Shown piece after piece: positions 20,138 to 28,498 of a DNA stretch of 33,341 bases (positions are counted from its first letter, which is position 1; every line of letters starts with the position of its first letter). A model generated the notes under the pieces. The model was not told where the DNA came from. It searched no databases and worked only from the letters and a program-made list of their open reading frames with translations. The position numbers were made by a program, and so were the translations under genes. This stretch comes from an uncultured Alphaproteobacteria bacterium (GTDB taxonomy: Bacteria > Pseudomonadota > Alphaproteobacteria > Parvibaculales > Parvibaculaceae): NCBI GenBank assembly GCA_903889655.1, contig CAISYL010000266.1, forward strand, positions 1-33,341. The letters run 5' to 3'.

Positions 20138-20809
20138 TCAGCAGAAGCCGCTCTTCCGGAGGTAATCATAGGCCTGGATTACCTTGCGCAGACGCTCTTC
20201 GGCCGATCGATCGCCGCCATTCGCGTCCGGATGGTGCTTTTTAACAAGTTCCTTATACCGGGACTTGATCTCGTTCAAGGTTGCCGCCTCGTCAAGCCCG
20301 AGAGTTTGCAAGGCCTGTCGCTCCAATGTGCGGGGCTTGCGGCGGCTGGGTTTCGGTTCCTCCGGCTTTGCCCCAGGGGCATCGCCGAAAAATCCGAAAG
20401 CATCGTGAAACGCCGCGTCCCGGCGCATATTCCGTGCTGCGCCGCGGACATAGCCGGGGGCGGCGTTGACGCCGAGGCCCCATGTCGGCCGGTGCCCCGT
20501 CAGGGCGTCTCGCTGGAAGGCGGCGATGTCTTCGTCGCTCATGCCCTGGAAATAATCGTAGTTCTGGTTGAACTCGCGAATATGCGCCGCGCAGAACCAG
20601 CGATACTGGCTGCCGGACGGCTCGTCGCTCTTGCCAGATGTATGGCGCGGCGCGCGGTGCAATCCGACGGCGCGGCAGCCGGCCCATTCGCACGCCCGCA
20701 TGGCCGCCTTGCCCTTGGCAGCTTCGCGCGCGGCAGCATCGCCCTCGACGCCACGCTGTTTGCGGGGGGCGATGCGGATGCTATCGAAATATTTCGAGTT
20801 CAGGTTCAC
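20138..20809 (-). CDS. J-domain (DnaJ-family) co-chaperone
   Basis: Cytoplasmic protein of 223 aa with the J domain at the C-terminus rather than the N-terminus. The last 65 residues hold LGLDEAATLNEIKSRYKELVKKHHPDANGGDRSAEE with the HPD triad (193-195), which stimulates DnaK ATPase. The N-terminal part (residues 1-150) carries a Cys/His-containing segment (CEWAGCRAVGLHRAP... WFCAAHIREFN) that looks like a small zinc-binding module. This architecture is common in alphaproteobacteria next to bolA and cobS. I start at GTG 20809 (NLNSKYFDSIRI), matching the family N-terminus; a TTG at 20839 would add 10 residues. It is divergent from bolA. The client proteins are unknown. Confidence 0.92.
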   Translation of the reverse strand: MNLNSKYFDSIRIAPRKQRGVEGDAAAREAAKGKAAMRACEWAGCRAVGLHRAPRHTSGKSDEPSGSQYRWFCAAHIREFNQNYDYFQGMSDEDIAAFQRDALTGHRPTWGLGVNAAPGYVRGAARNMRRDAAFHDAFGFFGDAPGAKPEEPKPSRRKPRTLERQALQTLGLDEAATLNEIKSRYKELVKKHHPDANGGDRSAEERLRKVIQAYDYLRKSGFC

Positions 20810-20886
20810 GGTCAAATTATGGGTTGGCGCGGCGTGCAAAACAAGGAAGCATGGCGCCTCCTTTCAGGAGATTAACGAGGTGTGGC

Positions 20887-21171
20887 GTGTCTGTCGCTGA
20901 AACGATCCGCGAGAAGCTCGAATCGGCGCTGAAGCCGGAACTGCTCGAGGTCGAGGATGACTCGCATCGCCACAAAGGTCATGCCGGGCATCGCCCGGGT
21001 GGCGAGACGCACTTCAATGTAACCATTGTCGCGGCCGCTTTCAAAGGCCGGACACGCATCGAGCGTCACAGGCTCGTCACGGCAGCGCTTGCCGATGTGA
21101 TGGGCAATCCGGTCCATGCACTCGGTCTGAAGACGCTGACGCCCGAAGAGGCGGAAGCGGTCGACCGCTAA
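20887..21171 (+). CDS. bolA: BolA-family protein
   Basis: A 94-residue BolA-like protein. These act with monothiol glutaredoxins in iron-sulfur cluster handling and, in some species, as stress-linked transcription regulators. Seen: IREKLESALKPELLEVEDDSHRH near the N-terminus, then GGETHFNVTIVAAAFKGRTRIERHRLVTAAL, the helix-turn-helix-like BolA core with conserved RVxRHR-type positions, and HALGLKTLTPEE at the C-terminus. His residues 25-27 and His62 are candidate cluster ligands. The GTG start at 20887 has GAGG six bases upstream; the longer reading frame upstream is not coding. It is divergent from the J-domain gene and convergent with the CNNM gene, 6 bp away. Confidence 0.95.
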   Translation: MSVAETIREKLESALKPELLEVEDDSHRHKGHAGHRPGGETHFNVTIVAAAFKGRTRIERHRLVTAALADVMGNPVHALGLKTLTPEEAEAVDR

Positions 21172-21177
21172 CGTATA

Positions 21178-22467
21178 TCAATCGGCGGCGTTCGCCTTGG
21201 CGCGGACGGGAGTGATGCGCAGGACGGCGAGCTGGTTGCGCTGCCGGCGCAGAATTTCGAATTTGAAGCCGTAGAAGGTGAAGGCCTGGCCCACTTCGGG
21301 AATGGCCCGGGCTTCGTGGATGACGAGGCCGGCGATGGTCGTCGCCTCCTCGTCCGGCAGATGCCAGTCGAGCTTGCGGTTGAGATCGCGGATCGGCACC
21401 GTTCCACTCACGATCACGGAGCCGTCCGGCTGAATGCGGATGCGCGAGCGCTCGACATCGTGCTCGTCGGAAATGTCGCCGACGATTTCCTCGAGAATGT
21501 CTTCGAGCGTGATGAGGCCCATCAGGCCGCCATATTCGTCGACGACGAGCGCGAAATGCGCCTGGGCGCGCAGGAAGGCATTGAGCTGGTTCATCAGCGG
21601 CGTGGTGTCGGGCACGAACCAGGGCTTGCTCGCGATATCCAGAATGCGGATTTCGTCGGGTTTCCAGTTCACACTGGCAAGGGCTCGCAGAAGATCCTTT
21701 GCATGCAGCACGCCGACGATGTTCTCGGGCTCGTCGAGCCAGAGCGGCAGGCGGGTATGCGGACTGCCGAGAACCTGCGCGATGATTTCGGCGTTTGGCT
21801 CCGATGCGTCGATCATGGTCATGTTCTTGCGATGGACCATGACGTCGCCGACTTCGAGATCGCTGAGGTCGAGAATACCGCCCAGCATATCGCGGTCGCG
21901 TTTGACGAAACCGCCCTCCTGGTGGTGGAGATTGATCGCGCCGCGCAACTCATCGTGCGAGGAAAGGACATTGGCCGTTTCGCTGACGTCGATGCCGAAG
22001 ATGCTCAACGTGCCGCGCACGATGAAACGCACGGCGACCGTGACAGGCGAAAAGACCCAGATCACGATCTGAACGAGCGGCGCGACGGCGAGCGCGAAAC
22101 GGTCAGTGTTGGTAATCGCGTAGGTCTTCGGCATGACCTCGGCGAAGATGACAACGAGGGCTGTCATGACCACCGTCGCGTAGAGCACGCCGGCGTCGCC
22201 GAAGAGGCTGAGGAAGACGCTGGTCGCCAGCGCGGAGGCCAGAATGTTGACGAGGTTGTTGCCGAGAAGGAGCGCGCCGATCAGCCGTTCGAGATCGTCG
22301 GTCAGCTTCAGCACGAGTTTCGCGCGTTTGTTCTTTTCCTCGGCAAGCCGGTTCATGCGCGCGCGCGATGCCGCGGTGAGTGCGGTTTCAGAACCGGAAA
22401 AGAAGCCGGACATGGCGAGCAGCGCCACGATCGCCGCCATGGTGAGGCCGAGGCCGAGAGAGATCAT
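21178..22467 (-). CDS. CNNM/CorC family membrane protein (DUF21-CBS-CorC)
   Basis: Integral membrane protein of 429 aa, often annotated as hemolysin or TlyC/CorC, and likely involved in magnesium or divalent cation efflux. Domains in order: DUF21 transmembrane domain (1-190) with FSGSETALTAASRARM and LLLGNNLVNILASA; a CBS pair (about 200-325), which may bind adenosine nucleotides; and the C-terminal CorC/HlyC domain (345-429) with ATTIAGLVIHEARAIPEVG. It shares one base with the aroB stop (TGATG), so translation is coupled. The aroK-aroB-CNNM order is widespread in alphaproteobacteria, although the link to aromatic amino acid synthesis is not understood. The old name hemolysin is misleading. 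Confidence 0.94.
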   Translation of the reverse strand: MISLGLGLTMAAIVALLAMSGFFSGSETALTAASRARMNRLAEEKNKRAKLVLKLTDDLERLIGALLLGNNLVNILASALATSVFLSLFGDAGVLYATVVMTALVVIFAEVMPKTYAITNTDRFALAVAPLVQIVIWVFSPVTVAVRFIVRGTLSIFGIDVSETANVLSSHDELRGAINLHHQEGGFVKRDRDMLGGILDLSDLEVGDVMVHRKNMTMIDASEPNAEIIAQVLGSPHTRLPLWLDEPENIVGVLHAKDLLRALASVNWKPDEIRILDIASKPWFVPDTTPLMNQLNAFLRAQAHFALVVDEYGGLMGLITLEDILEEIVGDISDEHDVERSRIRIQPDGSVIVSGTVPIRDLNRKLDWHLPDEEATTIAGLVIHEARAIPEVGQAFTFYGFKFEILRRQRNQLAVLRITPVRAKANAAD

Positions 22468-23582
22468 CAGGCTGCCTCTCTCTCCTTCAACAGGGCGCGC
22501 AGTGCGGCGGGATCGACATCGCGCGTGATGAAGGCCTCGCCGATACCGCGCGAGAGGATGAAGGTGAGCTTGCCGTCGACCACCTTCTTGTCCTGTCCCA
22601 TCAGCGCGATGAGTTCGTCGGCGTCGGGCAGGCCCGGCACGTCGGCGAGGCGGCAGGGCAGGCCCGCGCGTTCGAGATGGCGGCGAAGACGCGCCGCATC
22701 CTGACCGGGGCAGAGGCCGAGCCTGACGGAAAGATCGAAGGCGAGCGCCATGCCGACGGCGACACCTTCGCCATGGACGAGACGGTCGGAAAAGCCGGTC
22801 GCGGCTTCGAGCGCATGGCCGAATGTGTGGCCGAGATTAAGCAGCGCCCGCACATTGCTCTCGCGTTCGTCGGCGGCGACGATCGCCGCTTTCGCTTCGC
22901 AGCTTTTGACGATTGCGTAAGTGCGCGCCGCCACGTCGCCCGATTTGATGCCGTCGAGATTGGTTTCGAGCCAATCGAAGAAGGGGCGATCGTTGATGAG
23001 GCCGTATTTGACGACTTCGGCATAGCCCGCGAGCAGCTCGCGCATCGGCAGGGTTTCGAGCGCGCCGGTGTCCGCGAGCACGAGGCGCGGCTGATAGAAG
23101 GCGCCGACAAGGTTTTTTCCCTGCGGCGTGTTGATGCCGGTCTTGCCGCCGACCGAGCTGTCGACCTGCGAAAGCAGCGTCGTCGGGATTTGCGCGAAAT
23201 CGACGCCCCGGCGTGCGATCGCCGCGGCAAAGCCGGTGAGGTCGCCGATGACGCCGCCGCCGAGCGCAAGCACCAGATCGCCGCGCTCGACGCCGGTCTC
23301 GAGCAGCCATTCGGTAAGGCGCTGGAGTTCGGCGAAGCATTTGGTGCTCTCGCCGGCGGGCATCCTGATGGCGTCGTGCCGGATGCCGGCTTGGTCGAGG
23401 CTGCGCTCGAGTGCTGGCAGGTGGATGCGCGCCACATTCTCGTCGGTGACGATGGCGACGCGGGCCCGGCGCAGCAGCGGCTTCAGATAAGTGCCGGCGC
23501 GCGCGATCAGCTCCGGGCCGACCTTGATGTCGTAGGACCGTTCGCCGAGCGATACATGCACAGTCTTGACGTCCGCGGTCAT
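22467..23582 (-). CDS. aroB: 3-dehydroquinate synthase
   Basis: Second step of the shikimate pathway: converts DAHP to 3-dehydroquinate using NAD and a divalent metal. It has 371 aa, as expected. Seen: [14 protein letters not shown] (108-121, NAD binding), [11 protein letters not shown] (141-151), PRMLVLADT-like [22 protein letters not shown] with metal ligand Glu189, [12 protein letters not shown] with His252, and [11 protein letters not shown] with His270. All catalytic regions are intact. It overlaps the aroK stop by 4 bp (ATGA) and the CNNM start by one base, giving a tightly coupled three-gene operon on the minus strand. Confidence 0.98.
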   Translation of the reverse strand: MTADVKTVHVSLGERSYDIKVGPELIARAGTYLKPLLRRARVAIVTDENVARIHLPALERSLDQAGIRHDAIRMPAGESTKCFAELQRLTEWLLETGVERGDLVLALGGGVIGDLTGFAAAIARRGVDFAQIPTTLLSQVDSSVGGKTGINTPQGKNLVGAFYQPRLVLADTGALETLPMRELLAGYAEVVKYGLINDRPFFDWLETNLDGIKSGDVAARTYAIVKSCEAKAAIVAADERESNVRALLNLGHTFGHALEAATGFSDRLVHGEGVAVGMALAFDLSVRLGLCPGQDAARLRRHLERAGLPCRLADVPGLPDADELIALMGQDKKVVDGKLTFILSRGIGEAFITRDVDPAALRALLKEREAA

Positions 23583-24217
23583 CCGGCAGCCTCTTTAGCG
23601 GTATCTCTATATGCGTCCTTGTAGGCTTCGATGGCGGCGATCACGAGGTCCACAACGCCGTCATGGGGGCCTTCGATGCTTTCGACGGTGACGTTCGCTT
23701 CCGCATAGACGGGGTAGCGTTCGGCCATCAGCCGCTCCATCACGCGACGCGGGTCATCCTGCTTCAGCAGCGGTCGGTTCGAGCGACGTCCGACGCGCTT
23801 CATCAAAACGTCGAGATCGGCCTTCAACCAGACAGATATGCCGCGCGCGGCGATGTTGGCGCGGGTGGTTTCATCCATGAAGGCGCCGCCGCCGGTCGCC
23901 AGCACCTGCGGGCTTTCCTCGAGAAGGCGGGCGATGACACGGCGTTCGCCGTCGCGGAAGGTTGCTTCGCCGCGGCGTTCGAAAATCTCGGGAATGGTTT
24001 CGCCGGCCGCGCGCTCGATTTCGGCGTCGGCATCGACGAAGGAAAGTCCGAGACGCTGGGCGAGGCGGCGGCCGACGGTGGTCTTGCCGGCCCCCATCAG
24101 GCCGACCAGCACGATCGAGCGGCGGGCAAGCGGCACCGGCGTCAGCCGGCTCTGCGGCGCGGCGTCCGGCTTGAAGTCGCCCGTGGGTGGCATGTCTCGT
24201 CTGTTTTCGGTCGTCAT
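23579..24217 (-). CDS. aroK: Shikimate kinase
   Basis: Phosphorylates shikimate to shikimate 3-phosphate with ATP. At 212 aa it is longer than E. coli AroK because of an N-terminal extension of about 30 residues rich in Pro, Ser and Arg, as seen in other alphaproteobacteria. Seen: Walker [10 protein letters not shown] (39-47), shikimate-binding DADAEIE (62-68), FRDGERRV, the GGGAF loop (109-113) and lid RSNRPLL (145-151). The ATG at 24217 has AAGAG nearby; an ATG at residue 9 is a possible shorter start. First gene of the aroK-aroB-CNNM operon, divergent from the 47-residue membrane peptide gene with 263 bp between. Confidence 0.97.
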   Translation of the reverse strand: MTTENRRDMPPTGDFKPDAAPQSRLTPVPLARRSIVLVGLMGAGKTTVGRRLAQRLGLSFVDADAEIERAAGETIPEIFERRGEATFRDGERRVIARLLEESPQVLATGGGAFMDETTRANIAARGISVWLKADLDVLMKRVGRRSNRPLLKQDDPRRVMERLMAERYPVYAEANVTVESIEGPHDGVVDLVIAAIEAYKDAYRDTAKEAAG

Positions 24218-24480
24218 CGGCTCTTGGTCTATCGTATCCGTTCCGGAGGCGGTCAGCTGGCCGGCCTTAACGGGTCGTAAGGCAGCCGCGACGCATTGTC
24301 ACAGCCGCCGTTCCGGTGCAGGCAGGGGCTTGCTCCCGGCCCTGCCGCCGTGTCCGGTCCGCAGGCCACATATAGCACCCGCGCCGGATTTGCGCCCAAA
24401 TTTTGCCGCAAGCCGGGCATAAAGGGGAAACTCAAGGTCCGCTCGGCGCTATGCTGGGGCAAAGCCAGAAGGACATATTG

Positions 24481-24624
24481 ATGAACAGCGCCATCCGCCT
24501 CCTCGTTCTCATTGCCGTGTTTGCGGTGGTGATCGTGGGGGGACTTATCTATCTCGGCCAATCCGTCGAGCCGTCGGTTCAGCCTGTCGAAAAGGTTTTG
24601 CCGGATGGCCAGTTCCCGCGTTGA
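24481..24624 (+). CDS. 47-residue single-span membrane protein
   Basis: Very small protein that would be easily missed. MNSAIRLLVLIAVFAVVIVGGLIYLGQ is a near-perfect transmembrane helix, followed by a short Pro/Val-rich tail (SVEPSVQPVEKVLPDGQFPR), probably periplasmic. GAAGGA lies eight bases before the ATG, which is strong support. Its stop codon lies inside the likely ribosome binding site (TTGAGGG) of the next gene, so the two are probably translationally coupled. It is the first gene of an operon with a large exported protein and xerD. The function is unknown; it could be an anchor or partner for the following protein. Confidence 0.82.
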   Translation: MNSAIRLLVLIAVFAVVIVGGLIYLGQSVEPSVQPVEKVLPDGQFPR

Positions 24625-24634
24625 GGGCGCCGAC

Positions 24635-26551
24635 GTGAAGCGCCGCGTCGGCGGTCCGCGTGCCAGGGCCGGTACGGCCGGGCTTGTTGCGCTTTTGCTG
24701 ATGTCGCCCGCTTTGGCGGACACGCTCGGTACCATTTCCGTCTCGCCGCCGCCCCAGGATGAGGGCGCGGCCGCACAGCCTTCGGCCGCTCCGCAGGGCA
24801 ATACGCCTCAAGCCGCTGCCCCGCAGGGCGCGGCTCCGCAGAGCATCGTGCCGCAGGGTTTCGGTGCGACCAGCGCCGCCCCGGCGGGGGCGGCCTTCCC
24901 GGGCGGCGCCGATCCGTCGGGCCAGGGTGCACCGCTGACGGTGAAGAACATTCCCGGCGCCGGCGGTTCGGGCATCACCGTTTCGACGCTGAGCGGTGTC
25001 GACGCGTCCGCCGCCGGGCTTCTCGGTCAGGGCGACGGCGGCTTCGGCCCCGACATGTGGCGCGGCGCGACGCGCAGCGACGTCGAACGCTATCTGGCGC
25101 AGTTGCCCGTCGTGACCGGTTCGCCGGTCATGAACGATCTTTCGCGTCGCCTGTTGCTCACCGCCGCGCAGCCCCCGGAGGGCCAGCAGAGCGGCACGTC
25201 GCTTCTTGGCGTCAGGCTCGAGCGGTTGACGATGGCGGGCCACGCCGACCTCGCCACGGATCTCGCGAAAGCGGCGCAGGCCGACAAGGGGCCGGCCGTC
25301 GCCATGGCGCGTGCCCGGGCCGCGCTTGCAGGCGGCAATCACGAGGAAGCCTGCGATGCGCTTGCCGACATTCCGACCGGCAGCGATCCCGCGCATGACG
25401 ACATGGCGGCATTCAGCATCAAGCTTTCGGCCTTCTGCCAGGTTCTCTCGGGCAAAAAGAGCGAGGCCAATCTGACGCTCGATCTCGCGCGCGAGGAAGG
25501 GCTCGACGATCCGATGTTCTATTCGCTCGTCGCGGAGGCGACCGACGGGCTCAAGCTCAAGGCCGAAGATCCGAAGCAACTCGATATTCTCGACGTGGCG
25601 CTTTATCGCCTCGCCCATCGCGAATTGCCGAAGAATGCCGGCCAGATCGCAACCGTCGCCGTGGTGCAGACGCTGGCGCGCGACACGACATTGCCGCCGG
25701 AGACGCGCATCGTCGCCGGCGAGCGCGCCGCGATGCTCGATCTCATCAAGGCGGACGAACTTGCCAAGCTCTATGCGCTGCCGAGCTTCGCACAGGCCGA
25801 TTTCGACGGGCTGAAGACGGGGACTTTTCCGGATTCGGCAGCGATGCGCCGTGCCTTGCTCTTTCAGGCCATCAATGCCGAGGTCCTGCCGACCGATCGC
25901 GTCAATCTCATCAAGCTGATGCTGTCGACGGGCGAAAGTGCCGGGCTCTATCTTTCGACGGTCGAGGTGCTGCTGCCTACGCTTGTACAGTTGACGCCGT
26001 CGCCGACGCTGCGCAATCTTGCACCTGCAGCGGTGCGGGCCTTCCTGCTGGTGGATGACAGGCCGCATGCGCAGCAGTGGTATGCTTTGCTTGCGCCTCA
26101 GGGTCAGGGTATCGGGCGCGATGCGCGCGAACTCGGGGCGTTGATGCGGATCAGCGATCCGCAAGGCCCCGGCGGCAATGGCGACCAGATCGCGGCCGAC
26201 ATTCTTGCCGATCTGCGTTCCGGCGTTTCGTCCACGCGGATTTTCGCAACGCAGGAAGCCCTTTTGTTGCAGGCTTTGGGGTATCCGCTGTCGCAGGATG
26301 TGCTCAATGCCATAACGGCGGTAGCGCCGACGGATTTGATGAATCAGTTGCAGAATGCCGGCCAGAAGGGCGTGGTCGGCGAAGTTGTGTTGCTTTCTCT
26401 AGTGAGTATCGGGCCTGGGGGGCCGGATGGCGCAGATCCTCATGTGACTGCGCAAGCCGTTTCAAGTCTCAGAGCGGTTCATCTCGATGCCGAGGCCCGG
26501 CGCCTCGCCACCGAAGCTCTAATGGGACGCAGTCATGCCGAACCCGGGTGA
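24635..26551 (+). CDS. Large exported alphaproteobacterial protein of unknown function
   Basis: A 638-residue protein with an N-terminal signal peptide (RAGTAGLVALLLMSPALADT). After it comes a low-complexity region (about residues 40-100) of repeated A-P-Q-G units (AAPQGNTPQAAAPQGAAPQ, IVPQGF), then a helix-rich body from residue 130 to the end, rich in Ala and Leu with many helix-turn-helix pairs (ADLATDLAKAAQADKGPAVAMARARAALAGGNHEEACDAL) that resemble TPR/SEL1-like scaffolds. I start at GTG 24635, with GAGGG seven bases upstream. An ATG at 24605 is also in frame and would overlap the 47-residue gene by 20 bp. It lies 6 bp before xerD. Related exported proteins beside xerD occur in alphaproteobacteria, but I know of no assigned role. 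Confidence 0.82.
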   Translation: MKRRVGGPRARAGTAGLVALLLMSPALADTLGTISVSPPPQDEGAAAQPSAAPQGNTPQAAAPQGAAPQSIVPQGFGATSAAPAGAAFPGGADPSGQGAPLTVKNIPGAGGSGITVSTLSGVDASAAGLLGQGDGGFGPDMWRGATRSDVERYLAQLPVVTGSPVMNDLSRRLLLTAAQPPEGQQSGTSLLGVRLERLTMAGHADLATDLAKAAQADKGPAVAMARARAALAGGNHEEACDALADIPTGSDPAHDDMAAFSIKLSAFCQVLSGKKSEANLTLDLAREEGLDDPMFYSLVAEATDGLKLKAEDPKQLDILDVALYRLAHRELPKNAGQIATVAVVQTLARDTTLPPETRIVAGERAAMLDLIKADELAKLYALPSFAQADFDGLKTGTFPDSAAMRRALLFQAINAEVLPTDRVNLIKLMLSTGESAGLYLSTVEVLLPTLVQLTPSPTLRNLAPAAVRAFLLVDDRPHAQQWYALLAPQGQGIGRDARELGALMRISDPQGPGGNGDQIAADILADLRSGVSSTRIFATQEALLLQALGYPLSQDVLNAITAVAPTDLMNQLQNAGQKGVVGEVVLLSLVSIGPGGPDGADPHVTAQAVSSLRAVHLDAEARRLATEALMGRSHAEPG

Positions 26552-26557
26552 GTTCCC

Positions 26558-27532
26558 ATGTCCAACGACCCTATCTCGACGGAAACGAATGGACGGCATC
26601 ACGTCGATGCCTTTCTTGAAATGCTCAGTGCCGAGCGGGGCGCAGCGCGTAATACGCTCGACGCCTATGCGAGGGATCTGAAGGATTTCGCGGCCTTTCT
26701 CTCGTCGCGAAGTCGGGACGTCGCGGCCGCGCGGACGATGGATGTACGCGATTATCTCGAAGGCCTGTCGACACAGGGACTCTCCGCCTCGACGGCGGCG
26801 CGCCGCCTCTCCGCCATCCGCCAATTTCACGGCTTTCTCTACGCCGACGGCATAAGACCCGACGATCCCTGCGGCGCGATCGAGGGGCCCCGTCGCGCGC
26901 GACCCTTGCCGAAGACGCTTACCGTCGAGGAAGTCGACGCGCTCTTGCGTGCCGCCCGTCTCGTCGAGGATGGGCGATCGCAGGAGGAAGCGGTGCGTGC
27001 GTATAAACGCGCGCGTCTCGTCTGCCTGATGGAAGTCCTCTATGCGACGGGTCTGCGTGTTTCCGAACTCGTCGGCCTGCCGCTGGCGGCGGCGAAGGGC
27101 GACGGACGGTTCCTTACCATTTCGGGCAAGGGCGGCCGCGAGCGGCTGGTGCCACTTTCCGAAACCGCGCGGCTCGCCATCGACGAATATCTGCCGTTGC
27201 GCGTGATGCGGCTCGGCGATTCCGTTTCGCCCTGGCTCTTTCCGTCGCGCGGACGTCAGGGTCATCTGACGCGTCACCGTTTCGCGCAGCTGCTGAAGGA
27301 TCTGTCGATCTCGGCGAAACTCGATCCGAACCGCGTGTCGCCGCACACGCTGCGTCATGCCTTCGCGAGTCATCTGCTCGCCAATGGCGCGGACCTTCGG
27401 GCCGTGCAGCAGATGCTCGGCCACGCCGATATTTCGACCACACAGATTTATACGCATGTGCTCGACGGCCGGCTGAAGCAGCTCGTCGAGGATCATCATC
27501 CCCTGGCGAAGAAGGACAGCGCGTCGTCCTGA
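26558..27532 (+). CDS. xerD: Tyrosine recombinase XerD
   Basis: Site-specific tyrosine recombinase (324 aa) that with XerC resolves chromosome dimers at dif during division. Seen: N-terminal SAM-like core-binding domain (10-110) with ERGAARNTLDAYARDL, and the catalytic domain with all active residues: Arg167 (TGLRVSEL), Lys191 (SGKGGRER), His263 and Arg266 (HTLRHAFASHLL), His289 (MLGHADIS) and nucleophile Tyr298. A short charged insert (about 137-151) precedes the first catalytic helix. It is the last gene of the operon with the 47-residue and the large exported proteins. It ends 1 bp before the convergent sigma-factor stop. The dif site itself is not seen here. Being a complete housekeeping recombinase, it is not evidence of an integrated element. 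Confidence 0.96.
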   Translation: MSNDPISTETNGRHHVDAFLEMLSAERGAARNTLDAYARDLKDFAAFLSSRSRDVAAARTMDVRDYLEGLSTQGLSASTAARRLSAIRQFHGFLYADGIRPDDPCGAIEGPRRARPLPKTLTVEEVDALLRAARLVEDGRSQEEAVRAYKRARLVCLMEVLYATGLRVSELVGLPLAAAKGDGRFLTISGKGGRERLVPLSETARLAIDEYLPLRVMRLGDSVSPWLFPSRGRQGHLTRHRFAQLLKDLSISAKLDPNRVSPHTLRHAFASHLLANGADLRAVQQMLGHADISTTQIYTHVLDGRLKQLVEDHHPLAKKDSASS

Positions 27533-27533
27533 T

Positions 27534-28466
27534 TCAGTCGATGATCGGAATGCCCAGAAGCTCCGCTGCATGGTGCAGCTTGTCGGGGTTTCGCATCACG
27601 TAGATTCCGGAGATGCGGCCGTCGTCGAGATCGAAGCTCACGACGGAGTGGAGCCGGCCGAACGCCGTGAGCGCGAAGCCGGGCCTTCCATTGATCGTGA
27701 TGGCTTCGATGCCATGAGGCGCCCCGATTTTCTTCAGGATGCCAAGGAAGAAACGCGTGATGCGATCGGCGCCGTAAATCGGATTGAGTGCCGCCGCTGC
27801 CTTGCCGCCGCCGTCGGAATAGAGGATGGCATCGTCGCGCAGCGAGGCGAGGAGGGCATTCGGGTCTTCCGTCGCAAGCGCAGTCGCAAACGCCGCCGCG
27901 AGCCTTGCATGATCGGCGCGGCTTGCTTCGAAGCGCGGACGCTCCTCCGTCACGCGGCGGCGGGCGCGGCTGACGATCTGGCGACAGGCGGCTTCCGATT
28001 TCCCAAGAATTGCCGAGAGATCGTCATAGCCATAGTCGAAGGCTTCGTGCAGCAGAAAAGCCGTGCGCTCTTCGGGCGCCAGCCGTTCCAGCATGTGCAG
28101 CAACGCGATCGAGATATCGTCGGCAAGCGAAAGTCTTTCCTCCGCCGTAGGGGCAGGCTCCGCTCCCGCCGCCTCGACGATCGGTTCCGGCAGCCAGGGC
28201 CCGACATATGTTTCGCGCCGTGCGCGCAGGCGGCGCAGATGGTCGATACCGAGGCGGCTTGCCGTGGTGACGAGCCAGGCCTCGGGCGACCTGATGTCCT
28301 GCGCGTCGACGCCGCTCCAGCGGAGCCATGTTTCCTGCACGACGTCTTCGGCATCGCTCACCGTACCGAGGAGCCGGTAGGCGACGGCGAAGACGCGCGC
28401 GCGATGGCGCGTGAAGATTGTTTCCGCCGTTTCCTGTCCGGTGCCTGGCTGCGCGGTTCCCATCAT
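27534..28466 (-). CDS. sigJ: ECF41-type RNA polymerase sigma factor (SigJ-like) with fused SnoaL-like domain
   Basis: Extracytoplasmic-function sigma factor of 310 aa, far longer than ordinary ECFs. Domains in order: sigma2 (about 15-80, EDVVQETWLRW), sigma4 (about 115-172, YDDLSAILGKSEAACRQIVSRARRR), and a C-terminal SnoaL/NTF2-like domain (180-310). It has all three ECF41 hallmarks known to me: WLPEP in the linker (91-95), DGGGK (218-222) and NPDKL near the end (293-297). In this group the C-terminal domain replaces an anti-sigma factor, and none is encoded nearby. I start at ATG 28466 with GAGGA upstream; an ATG at 28490 lies within a palindrome. It lies 30 bp after the CMD-family gene and is predicted to be co-transcribed with it. 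Confidence 0.94.
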   Translation of the reverse strand: MMGTAQPGTGQETAETIFTRHRARVFAVAYRLLGTVSDAEDVVQETWLRWSGVDAQDIRSPEAWLVTTASRLGIDHLRRLRARRETYVGPWLPEPIVEAAGAEPAPTAEERLSLADDISIALLHMLERLAPEERTAFLLHEAFDYGYDDLSAILGKSEAACRQIVSRARRRVTEERPRFEASRADHARLAAAFATALATEDPNALLASLRDDAILYSDGGGKAAAALNPIYGADRITRFFLGILKKIGAPHGIEAITINGRPGFALTAFGRLHSVVSFDLDDGRISGIYVMRNPDKLHHAAELLGIPIID

Positions 28467-28479
28467 GACATCCTCATCC

Positions 28480-28498
28480 GATCGGATCATATCCGATC
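28480..28498. repeat. 19-bp inverted repeat between the CMD-family gene and sigJ
   Basis: GATCGGAT-CAT-ATCCGATC: 8-bp perfect arms around a 3-base centre. It spans the CMD stop codon and ends 14 bp before the sigJ start and its ribosome binding site. It could be a short RNA hairpin limiting sigJ translation, or an operator. Confidence 0.6.

Noticed and set aside
24297-24323. Second TGTCACA element as a possible ECF41 promoter
   Set aside because: After 16 bp the sequence is AGGC, not CGTC, and no such -10 appears one base further on. Only the site at 29577-29603 has both elements.
24545-26164. 539-codon minus-strand ORF opposite the exported protein
   Set aside because: The plus-strand gene has a signal peptide, a ribosome binding site and operon spacing; the minus-strand frame has none of these.
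26558-27532. Tyrosine recombinase as a sign of an integrated mobile element
   Set aside because: The sequence and operon context are those of housekeeping XerD; no attachment repeats, phage or transfer genes are present.
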